From NCBI GenBank assembly GCA_044225825.1, contig JBGAIB010000006.1, positions 290,535 to 354,534 of the forward strand: 64,000 bases of DNA, written 5' to 3'. This document shows, piece after piece, positions 34,964 to 44,000 of this stretch (its first letter is position 1; the number at the start of each line of letters is the position of its first letter). Source of the DNA: Bog-950 sp044225825 (GTDB taxonomy: Bacteria; Bacteroidota; Bacteroidia; Chitinophagales; LD1). The position numbers were made by a program, and so were the translations under genes. The notes under the pieces are model-generated. The model worked only from the letters and a program-made list of their open reading frames with translations, searched no databases and was not told the origin of the DNA.

Positions 34964-37900
34964 TTAAAAACTTATCACGCAATCATCCTGTTCCACCATT
35001 ACCCCTTCGGCCAGGTAAACCTTTTTAACGGTGCCTGCTTGTGGAGCGGTAATGGTGCTTTCCATTTTCATAGCTTCTATTACAAATAGAGGTTGGTTTT
35101 TAGTAACGGCTTCTCCATCCTTTACCATCACCTTCACCAGTTTGCCTTGCAGTGGTGCGCCAATTTCGTTTGCCGCTTTGGCTTTGTAATGATCTGCTTT
35201 CTGCACCTTAATACTGCGGTCGCGAATACTTACGCTGCGCGTTTGGCCGTTAATTTTAAAGAACACATCGCGGTTACCGTCCTCGTTAGGTGCACTCATA
35301 TACATAAAGCGCACCAACAGGCTTTTGCCGGGTTCTATGGTAATTAAAATCTCTTCGTTTGGTTTTAACGGGTAATAGAAGGCCGGCGTCGGCAAATGCT
35401 GTACATCGCCAAAGTGCTTTTTAAAGTTGTAGAACTCATCCCATACTTTCGGATACATCTTGTAACTCAGGAAATCCTCCATGGTTACCATATCATCATA
35501 CTTTTTGCGGAATTCAGCTACCTCGCGCTCAAAGTCAATGGGACCGAGGTGTGCATTGGGTTTATCGGTATAAGGCACAATATCCTTCAGAATGATCTCC
35601 TGCAGTTTTTTAGGCCAACCGCCATAAGGTTGCCCTAAATCACCACGAAACATCTGTTTCACCGAATCAGGGAAAGAAAGACTTTCGCCTTTTGTAAAAA
35701 TGTCTTCAGCTGCCAGGTTATTGCTGGTCATAAACAAGGCCATATCACCCACTACTTTCGAGGAGGGGGTCACTTTTACAATATCACCGAACAGGTGGTT
35801 TACTACCTCATAGTTGTGCTTGATAGTCTCAAATTTGTCTTCCAGGCCTAACGAGCGGGCCTGTGGCAACAGGTTGCTGTATTGCCCGCCGGGTATTTCA
35901 TGTTCGTACACCTCAGCCGTGCCGGCCTTCAATTCGCTTTCAAAAGGATAATAGTATTCACGCACCACTTCAAAGTAGTTGGAGTAGGCGTTCAGCGATT
36001 TCAGGTTCACCGGGCTTTCGCGCTCATGGCCCTTCATCATTGCCACCAGGCTGTTAAAGTTCGGCTGACTGGTTAATCCGCTCATACTGGCCTGTGCCAC
36101 ATCAATAGCATCTATACCGGCCTCAATTGCTTTTAAATAAGTGGCGGCCTGCAAACTGGAGGTGTCATGTGTATGCAGGTGAATAGGAATGCGGATATGC
36201 TTCTTCAGTTCGCTAACCAGTATTTCGGCTGCGTATGGTTTCAGCAAGCCTGCCATATCTTTTATGCCTAGTACATGTGCCCCTTCCTGCTCCAGTTGCT
36301 TTGCCAGTTCTACATAGTAGTTCAGGTTAAACTTCTGCCGCTCGGGGTTCATGATATCGCCGGTATAGCAAATGCAGGCTTCTGCCAGGGCATTGGTTTT
36401 GTTGCGCACGGTACGTATGCTCAACTTCATGCCATCCAGCCAGTTCAGCGAATCGAAAATGCGGAAGATATCGATGCCGTTCGCTGCGCTCTTTTCAATA
36501 AACTTCTCAATCAGGTTGTCGGGATACGCTGCATAACCTACCGCATTGCTTCCCCTGAATAACATTTGCAGAAGCAGGTTAGGCATGGCCTTGCGCAGCA
36601 ACCGCAGACGCTCCCAGGGGTCTTCATGCAAAAAGCGCATGCACACATCAAACGTTGCACCACCCCAAACTTCCATACTAAATACCTCCGGATGCGCTTT
36701 GGCAAAGCCTTCGGCAATAGTTAGCATATCTAAATTACGCAGGCGCGTTGCAAACAGCGATTGATGTGCATCGCGTAAGGTGGTGTCGGTGTAAAGTATG
36801 CTTCCTTTGGTACCATACAAGCGCTCCCCTTTACTGATGTACTCCAGAAACTTTTCGCGACCCATTTCATCCAACAGATTTTTATAACCTTTTGGAAAAG
36901 GAGCGGAGTAGTCTACAGCCGGCACTACCGGTGTTCTGAATTTCTTTTGCGGGTCATAGGTTTTAATATCCGGATGACCGTTCACTTTCAATTCCGCCAG
37001 ATACTTAATCATTTTGGTGCCGCGGTCCTTATCATAGCCCCATTTCGGTATCAGCAGTTGCGGATTACGGGCAATAAAGCCTACTGTGGCCTTACCTTCC
37101 TGAAACTCCTCGCTCTCCATTACATTGGTTAGGAAAGGGATATTGGTTTTAACCCCGCGGATTCGGAACTCCTGTAATACGCGGTTCAGGCGGTGTGTAG
37201 CACCTTTCAATGTGCGGCTCCAGGCCGAAACCTTCACCAACATGCTATCGAAGAAAGGTGAAATCTTAACGCCATCGTAGCTGCTGCCTTCATCTAAACG
37301 AATACCAAAGCCACCGGCGTTGCGGTAAGCCACGATGGTACCATAATCAGGTTTAAAGTCGTTTTCAGGGTCTTCGGTGGTAATACGGCATTGTATAGCC
37401 CAGCCATTACATTTTACATCGTCCTGCGTGCGGATAAAAATCTGGCTGTGCGAAAGCTCGTGCCCTGCTGCAATAATTATCTGCGAACGAACAATATCTA
37501 TCCCGGTAATTTCTTCGGTAATGGTATGTTCAACCTGTATTCGTGGGTTAACTTCTATAAAGTAAATGTTCTCGTCCTTATCTACCAGAAACTCCACTGT
37601 ACCGGCGTTGTTGTAATTAACCTGTTTGGCAATACGCAGGGCATAGCCAAATAACTTTTGCCGGGCATCTTCGCTAAGTATCGAAGGAGCAACTTCAATC
37701 ACCTTCTGAAAGCGGCGTTGCACCGAGCAATCGCGCTCATACAGGTGAACAATATTTCCATAGTTATCACCCAGTATCTGCACTTCAATGTGCTTAGGGT
37801 CGTCAATAAATTTTTCGATGAAAACCGTATCATCGCCAAAAGCTTTCAGGGCCTCGTTACGGGCTTCAAAAAAGGACTTGCTCATGTCCTCCTCGTTCCG

Positions 37901-38428
37901 CACTACACGCATTCCACGGCCGCCACCACCGGCTGCAGCTTTCAGCATTACCGGGTAACCAACACGTGCTGCCTCGTTTAAAGCATCCGTCAGCGATTGC
38001 AGAGAGATATTGCTATCGGGTATAAGAGGCACGTTTACAGCACGTGCTACTTTTTTAGCGGCTACTTTATCGCCCAGTTGTTCCATTGCCTCCGGGCGCG
38101 GACCAACAAAAATGATCCCTTCTTCTTCACAGCGTCTTGCCAGTTTTACATTCTCCGATAAAAATCCGTAACCGGGGTGTATAGCATCCACCTGGTTTTG
38201 TTTAGCCACCCTTATTATTTCTTCAATATCCAGGTAGGGTTTCAGGGGTTCGCTGTTGGGGCCAATCTGATACGATTCATCAGCCTTGTAGCGGTGTAAC
38301 GAGTAGCGATCCTCAAACGTATATACTGCTACGGTTTTTATTTTCAATTCGGAAGCTGCGCGCAAAATGCGGATGGCAATTTCGCCGCGGTTAGCTACCA
38401 GTAATTTCTTTATTTGTTTGCTGGGCAT
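34964..38428 (-). CDS. pyc: Pyruvate carboxylase
   Basis: 1,154 residues, full-length single-chain, biotin-dependent: pyruvate + bicarbonate + ATP to oxaloacetate, feeding the citrate cycle and gluconeogenesis. Order: biotin carboxylase (KLLVANRGEIAIRILRAA, AAAGGGGRGMRVV, EVNPRIQVEHTITEEITGID), carboxyltransferase (DTTLRDAHQSLFATRLR, WGGATFDVCMRFLHEDPWER, LFRGSNAVGY, the HTHDTSS metal-site motif), and C-terminal carrier domain with the biotinylated Lys1121 in EAMKMESTI. Paired with PEP synthase in the same minus-strand run, it completes the pyruvate-to-oxaloacetate/PEP interconversion. Confidence 0.97.
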   Translation of the reverse strand: MPSKQIKKLLVANRGEIAIRILRAASELKIKTVAVYTFEDRYSLHRYKADESYQIGPNSEPLKPYLDIEEIIRVAKQNQVDAIHPGYGFLSENVKLARRCEEEGIIFVGPRPEAMEQLGDKVAAKKVARAVNVPLIPDSNISLQSLTDALNEAARVGYPVMLKAAAGGGGRGMRVVRNEEDMSKSFFEARNEALKAFGDDTVFIEKFIDDPKHIEVQILGDNYGNIVHLYERDCSVQRRFQKVIEVAPSILSEDARQKLFGYALRIAKQVNYNNAGTVEFLVDKDENIYFIEVNPRIQVEHTITEEITGIDIVRSQIIIAAGHELSHSQIFIRTQDDVKCNGWAIQCRITTEDPENDFKPDYGTIVAYRNAGGFGIRLDEGSSYDGVKISPFFDSMLVKVSAWSRTLKGATHRLNRVLQEFRIRGVKTNIPFLTNVMESEEFQEGKATVGFIARNPQLLIPKWGYDKDRGTKMIKYLAELKVNGHPDIKTYDPQKKFRTPVVPAVDYSAPFPKGYKNLLDEMGREKFLEYISKGERLYGTKGSILYTDTTLRDAHQSLFATRLRNLDMLTIAEGFAKAHPEVFSMEVWGGATFDVCMRFLHEDPWERLRLLRKAMPNLLLQMLFRGSNAVGYAAYPDNLIEKFIEKSAANGIDIFRIFDSLNWLDGMKLSIRTVRNKTNALAEACICYTGDIMNPERQKFNLNYYVELAKQLEQEGAHVLGIKDMAGLLKPYAAEILVSELKKHIRIPIHLHTHDTSSLQAATYLKAIEAGIDAIDVAQASMSGLTSQPNFNSLVAMMKGHERESPVNLKSLNAYSNYFEVVREYYYPFESELKAGTAEVYEHEIPGGQYSNLLPQARSLGLEDKFETIKHNYEVVNHLFGDIVKVTPSSKVVGDMALFMTSNNLAAEDIFTKGESLSFPDSVKQMFRGDLGQPYGGWPKKLQEIILKDIVPYTDKPNAHLGPIDFEREVAEFRKKYDDMVTMEDFLSYKMYPKVWDEFYNFKKHFGDVQHLPTPAFYYPLKPNEEILITIEPGKSLLVRFMYMSAPNEDGNRDVFFKINGQTRSVSIRDRSIKVQKADHYKAKAANEIGAPLQGKLVKVMVKDGEAVTKNQPLFVIEAMKMESTITAPQAGTVKKVYLAEGVMVEQDDCVISF

Positions 38429-38651
38429 AGAAAGGAGTTATAGACGTTGCTTGTGAAGAGTAGCTCATGTTTTTACCTGAACACGGGCGCCCAAAATTGC
38501 TTTTGTCTACTTCGGATTTGTGTTTCTGCATACCCATTTTATCCACAATTTTTACACGCTGCTTATGGGAAATGGACAAAAAAAGTATTTTGCAGCCCGT
38601 CGCGAAGGTTACCTGGTTTAAGGGCCTTTTCTCACGGATTTTTAAAGGAAA

Positions 38652-39725
38652 ATGGATATTTCGGTTTACATCAGCGAATTGCTGTACGAGCACGATTGCA
38701 TCGTAGTCCCCGGTTTTGGGGGCTTCATCTGCAATTATAAGCCCGCCGAAATTCATCCCATCCTTCATTCGGTTTTTCCTCCTGCCAAATCATTAACCTT
38801 TAACCGCAACCTGGTACAGAACGACGGATTGCTGGCTAGCTATATTGCCGGTAAACGTCACGTTACCCTGGATGCGGCCAATGGCCTGATTGGCGATTGG
38901 GTGCATGCTTCGCACAGCCTGTTGGGCAATAAAGAGGTAATTAACCTGCACAAAATTGGTAAGCTGCATGCCGATATTGAGGGCAACCTGCAGTTTGAAC
39001 CCGATGATCAGGCAAACTACCTGAAAGCCTCCTATGGCTTAAAATCGCTGGTAGCTGAACCGGTTTTACGCGGTAAGCAAATTGAGTTTACCGAAAAGTT
39101 TGTGCAGGAAACCAAGCGCCCAGCCACGGGCCGTCAACCATGGAAGGTTGCCGCCATAGTGCTGTTACTTATTACTATGGCTGTATTGGCACAGCTAACC
39201 TGGATGGGCGTCGAGATAAAAGGCATGAAACTGGACGAAGCCAGTGTTTTCGGTTTTGTAACCAGCATATTTAAAACACCTGAACCCGAAATACAGCCCC
39301 TGCCGGTAAACAAACCTGAGACCTCGGTTGATACCGTAGTTTTGGCAGAAAGCACTTCGGGCGATACTTTACCTTTAACACCGGACCCTACCTTGGAACC
39401 GGTTGTGCAGGAAGCCCCGGTTGTGTCAACCAACGAGGAAAGCAACAGTAATACTCCTTCGGTGGAGCAATACAGCAACAACTACCAGGCTAAAAGCGCA
39501 CATACCTATTACGTTATCATTGGTGCGTTTACCGAAAGCGATAATATAGAAGCTGCCCTCAAGCGTTTGCAGGCAAAATACCCCGACTCTATTATCATTA
39601 CCGATAAGGGCACGCACCTTACCAAAATTGGTTACGCAGTGGGCGATAACTTCCGCGAAGCAAAAGCTAAACTGGAAGAAGCCCAACAGGAAGATCCTAC
39701 CTATTGGTTGATGACCAAAAAGTAA
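38652..39725 (+). CDS. CCDC81-like HU domain + SPOR domain membrane protein
   Basis: 357 residues. The N-terminal half carries the two prokaryotic CCDC81-like HU domains of Bacteroidota (MDISVYISELLYEHDCIVVP, GFGGFICNYKPAEIHP, FNRNLVQNDGLLASYIAG; then VINLHKIGKLHADIEGNLQF). A membrane segment follows near residues 168-188 (VAAIVLLLITMAVLAQLTWM), then a Pro/Ser/Thr-rich linker, and a C-terminal SPOR domain from about 282 (TYYVIIGAFTESDNIEAALK, LTKIGYAVGDNFREAKAKL). SPOR domains bind denuded septal peptidoglycan, and HU folds bind DNA or the cytoskeleton-like surface. The combination suggests a link between nucleoid or cytoplasmic factor and the division site (inference). Confidence 0.85.
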   Translation: MDISVYISELLYEHDCIVVPGFGGFICNYKPAEIHPILHSVFPPAKSLTFNRNLVQNDGLLASYIAGKRHVTLDAANGLIGDWVHASHSLLGNKEVINLHKIGKLHADIEGNLQFEPDDQANYLKASYGLKSLVAEPVLRGKQIEFTEKFVQETKRPATGRQPWKVAAIVLLLITMAVLAQLTWMGVEIKGMKLDEASVFGFVTSIFKTPEPEIQPLPVNKPETSVDTVVLAESTSGDTLPLTPDPTLEPVVQEAPVVSTNEESNSNTPSVEQYSNNYQAKSAHTYYVIIGAFTESDNIEAALKRLQAKYPDSIIITDKGTHLTKIGYAVGDNFREAKAKLEEAQQEDPTYWLMTKK

Positions 39726-39900
39726 ATTCCTTTTATTGCTATAGCAGAAACCCATCCGGAATGGATAGGGGAGATGTTTCTTTTGTGCTAACAGCCTGCT
39801 ATTCGGCTCTCCTTTTAAGTAGGCTAACGTCTGTAACGCAACGCCATTGAATTATGAAATGCTGACAAAGTCGGCAGCGAAACCATTGTTCCAGACAATA

Positions 39901-39927
39901 AAAAAGCCCCGGGTTGCGGGGCTTTTT
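39901..39927. terminator. Bidirectional terminator between the SPOR gene and porP/sprF
   Basis: AAAAAGCCCC-GGGTTGC-GGGGCTTTTT is a perfect inverted repeat of 10 bases around a 7-base loop, with A-runs on the left and T-runs on the right. It stands between two converging genes and can stop transcription from both sides. Confidence 0.9.
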
Positions 39928-39945
39928 ATAAAGTGGTTTATTGGT

Positions 39946-41001
39946 TTAGAACAATGCCGGACAGTGACCCGGACGAGGTTTTTTACGTGCACAGCCCTGA
40001 TACATCAACATTACCTCAGGCGCACCTACCGATTTAGAGGCCGGCAACAGTTTCGATATGTTTACATCATAACTTAAACCGGCACTAAAGCCTTTTACAT
40101 CAATACGTGTGCTGATAATTACAGCATCCATCAATCCGCGGTATTGAGCGCCGATATGCAGGGCTGTTCTGCTGGTGGCAGGGTTGCCTAAGGTGCATTT
40201 GGCATTTAAACCAACATTAAACTGATAGCTTGGGCCTTGTAACAACACCAAAAAGTGTGGCTGTAGGGCCAGGCGTTTGCCTACATTAACCGAAGCACCA
40301 CCGTGTAAGGTAATCTTCATGTATAAACGTTCGTTGCCGTTGGCTGCATCCGAACCGTTCGGGCGGAAGGAAATCTTGGGTTGGTTTACGTGGTTCAATG
40401 CAAAACCGAAGAACAGGTTAGTTTGGTTTTTAACCATAGCGCTGTATAACAGCCCTAAACCTGCATCGCCAAAAATAACCCGTGTTTTGCCAAAGTTTTC
40501 CTTTATACCGTTCGGGTCAGCAATGCCTGTTACAGGGTCGTATTGCGAATCGAAAGTAGCATTGGCGCCATTGATGCTGCGATAGTTAAAGCCGCCTTGC
40601 AAGGCCGCAGAAATCTGCATAGTGCCTTTACGGTTCAGCATAAAGTGGTAAGCCAGCGAAAGGTCAACCCTGTTGGAGTTAAAGTTTAGATCACCTGCCT
40701 GGTCCGAAAAGAACGAAATGCCCAAACCTGCAAAACTGTTGTATTTGGTAACTTTTCCGATGCTCATATCAGCACCACCCGCAAACGTGCGATACGTGTT
40801 GCCGGTTGAAACCGTCATCCATTGGGTACGGAAGTTGGCATACACCCGGTAATCGCAATTGTTCATACCTGCCAGTGCCGGGTTTAATAGCAAAGGCGAG
40901 GAGTAGTACTGCGAAAAGTGAATATCCTGTGCTTGCGAACTACCCCAAAGAAGGAGAGCAGCAGCTAATGCACCAACTGGTTTCAGTAAATTTTTAATCA
41001 T
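39946..41001 (-). CDS. PorP/SprF family type IX secretion membrane protein
   Basis: 351 residues with a signal peptide (MIKNLLKPVGALAAALLLWG ending QAQ). The family entry motif is clear: QDIHFSQYYSSPLLLNPALAG, followed by barrel strands (YRVYANFRTQWMTVS, FAGGADMSIGKVTKYNSFAG, GISFFSDQAGDLNF) and the ending SAGLSYDVNISKLLPAS-x-GAPEVMLMY. PorP/SprF proteins are outer-membrane barrels needed for surface display of partner T9SS substrates with a type B sorting domain. The gene starts 12 bases after the giant adhesin gene, in the sprB-sprF arrangement. Confidence 0.93.
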   Translation of the reverse strand: MIKNLLKPVGALAAALLLWGSSQAQDIHFSQYYSSPLLLNPALAGMNNCDYRVYANFRTQWMTVSTGNTYRTFAGGADMSIGKVTKYNSFAGLGISFFSDQAGDLNFNSNRVDLSLAYHFMLNRKGTMQISAALQGGFNYRSINGANATFDSQYDPVTGIADPNGIKENFGKTRVIFGDAGLGLLYSAMVKNQTNLFFGFALNHVNQPKISFRPNGSDAANGNERLYMKITLHGGASVNVGKRLALQPHFLVLLQGPSYQFNVGLNAKCTLGNPATSRTALHIGAQYRGLMDAVIISTRIDVKGFSAGLSYDVNISKLLPASKSVGAPEVMLMYQGCARKKPRPGHCPALF

Positions 41002-41013
41002 AGTTCCTCCTTC

Positions 41014-44000
41014 TTATCTAACTAATGTTACGTTTCCTTGTCCCTGCACAGTTTCTCCGTTAATACACTCTATTTCATAGGTGTAAACGAAAACTGCGTT
41101 ATTAAGTTTCTGACCACTTAAATCCGTACCATCCCAACCCCATTTCGGTTCGTTTGGTGCGCCTGTCTGTGCTTCAAACACCATATGGCCCCAACGGTCG
41201 AATATGCGGAAGTAGTTGATTTTAGTAGCGGCCAAACCTCTGATCATAAAGATGTCATTCAAGCCATCACCGTTTGGCGTAAAGGTATTCGGCACATACA
41301 CAATCTTATCGTTGCAGTTGTTTAATACAGTTATGGTAACCTGGGCCGAGTTGGTGCAGGTAGTGCCATTTTCGCTGTAGTAAATAGTAGCGGTGTAAGT
41401 GGTGGTAGCAATTGGTGTGGCTATTGGGTTCGGGCAGTCGTAGCAATCCAGCGTTCCGGCAGGTGTCCAGATAATGCTGTCAATCTGGCCTGGTATCTGC
41501 GAAGTAAGGCTGCTGGTTAAGCCTAATACAATCTGGTCTGGCGTAGCATCTACCTCAATCGGAATAGGCTGTAATACCCGTATACTGAACGTGTCCGAAG
41601 CAGCTGAACAAACGCCGTTAACTGCACTGATGATATAACCAATGTTCGCCAATGGGTTAACAGTTACGGTTGTGCTGTTCGGATTGCTGATCCACACGTT
41701 CGGAGTCCACACAATCTGGTCAAATACACCGCTTACATTGTAATCAACTGAGGTTCCTGCACAAATGGTGGTATCGCCCGGATAAATTACCAGTTGTGAT
41801 ATAGAGTCAACCGTTACGGTTTTTACGATTGTATCGTTACAGCCGTTCACATCCCCAACAATATACTGCACGGGGTACTGACCCGCAGGGAACTGGAACG
41901 ATGTATTACAGTTGTTATCGTATACCGGGTTTAATGCGCCTTGCCAGAACATCCACTGGCAGTAGTTAAGAGCACCATCGCCGGGTGTCGAATTACCGGT
42001 CAATTGCATAGGGGTACTTTCGCAACTGGCATTCCAGTTAAAATTGGCCGTGGGCACCTCGTTTACTGTTACTACAATAGCGGCTGTATCGCGACAATTG
42101 TTTTGGTCGGTTACAACTAACTGAACCGTATAATTGGTTTGATAAGGTTGCGCATAGGTATGGCATGGTGGATTGTTGCCATTTACCGGAGTGTTCGGGA
42201 AATCGCCATAAGTCCATTGCCAGCCCGAAATTGCGGTTTGGCTTGTAGTAAGGTCAGTAATACAGATCTGCTGGTCGCTGCAAATGATGGTGTCGTTCAG
42301 TGCGAACAGCGCTGAAGGACTTGGTAAAATATTTACTTGCTTGGTTGTAGAATCAACGCAACCATGATTATCGGTAACCAGCAATTCGATGTTGTAGGTG
42401 CCCTGAGGGAAACCAAGGTAATTACTGCAAACATTAGCACCGTGTAACAACGGGCCATTATTGCTAAAGTCATATTGCCAGTCAGTAAGCGTACCATTTA
42501 CGTTCGTAGAGGCATCCGTAACGCATATCGAATCATCCGAACAGAAGGTAGCCCCCACCGTAAAGTCGGCAAAAACCCGGGCAACCGACAAATGAATGGT
42601 AGAAGTATCAGCACACTGATACTGGTCGGTAACTATTAAGGTAACTGAATCGTCCTGGAATAATTGTATTGTTGGATTGCAGGTATTCGGATTTGAAACC
42701 GGACCTATCCAGAAGCAATTCGTAGTTCCTGTACCGTTTAACTGTGTAACAGCACCATAACAAATGGTCTGGTCGCCACCGGCATCGGCAATTGGATTAT
42801 CTACTACACGGATGTAGAGAGAAGAGTCCCCATCCGGACAACCGGCACTATCCCAAACCGTCATCGTAACCCGGTATAAACCACCGGTGGTATAAATGTG
42901 GCAGGCATCCGGCGAATGAACGGTATCGGTGGTGCCGTCACCCCAATTCCAGATACGGAAGTCAGCAGCGGTAAGCGGGTAAATCCAACTGGTATCGTGG
43001 AAACAGGCCGGAGAGTAAGCACAAACCAGTGTGTCGTCGCCATAATAACCTGCTTGCGGATACTCAGATATTACCACCAGGTTGGTGATAATGGAATCGA
43101 AACAACCCAGGTTACTGCGGATATACAACTTAACATTGTAACCGCCTGTAGTATCGTAGTAGTGGCATGGGTTTGCAGAGGTATCAAAGTTTAATGCGCC
43201 TGAAGCTGGATCGCCGAAATCCCAGAAACGCTGTACCGTCCAGGAGTGATCTGGCGGTAAGCTGTACGAAGTAATATCCTGGAAGCAAACATTGCCACGC
43301 TCACAAACGCCATAGCTGTCGAAGGTGAATTTAACCACCGGAGAATCAATCCAGATGAAAGGTAAATCGCGGTAAACTAAACAACCCGTAGCATCTTCAA
43401 AAATCAACTGCGGCTGACAGGTATCTGTTTTGCAATAAGGGATAGAAAGATTAACTACGGTTGGATTATTAACCGAACCCGGTACAAGGTTGTTTACATT
43501 GGTAAAGCCCGAACTGCACCCCCATATCAAGGTAAGGTCAGTGGCATTAATTGTACTGATGGTGTAATCAACGGAATCCTTACAGGCACAAATACCCGGT
43601 TTGGGGTTATAATCAAAGTTGCCGTCGGGGCCAAATATTACCACTGTATCTACAATCGCACTAGCAGAACATCCGTCATTGGTGGTTACGGTAATTGTTA
43701 CTTCGTATTCACCCGGACGGTCATAAATATGTGTGGCATTACTGATAGGCGAGAAATTACCTTCGCCAAAGGTCCAGTTCACAGTATTATCCCAGTATTG
43801 CGATAAGTTAGTATAGTTAATAACCTGTGGAGGGTTAGGGCAGGTAAGCGTATCAGTTGATATGCTGCCGGCCGCTATCGGGTAAGCTACGTGAATGGTA
43901 AAGGTATCGTATTTGGTGCACGACGAGCCCGACTGCATCCGCATATATACTTTGTAATCGCCGGCTGCAGGTAACGAGAAACACGGGGCCGCAGTATTGT

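Noticed and set aside
39751..39770. Hairpin CCCATCC-GGAAT-GGATAGGG after the SPOR gene
   Set aside because: The stem has a bulge and no T-run; the strong bidirectional terminator at 39901 is a better candidate.
39726..39945. Possible tRNA or small RNA in the gap between the SPOR gene and porP
   Set aside because: No TpsiC-like GGTTCGA segment or cloverleaf; only hairpins of a terminator type.
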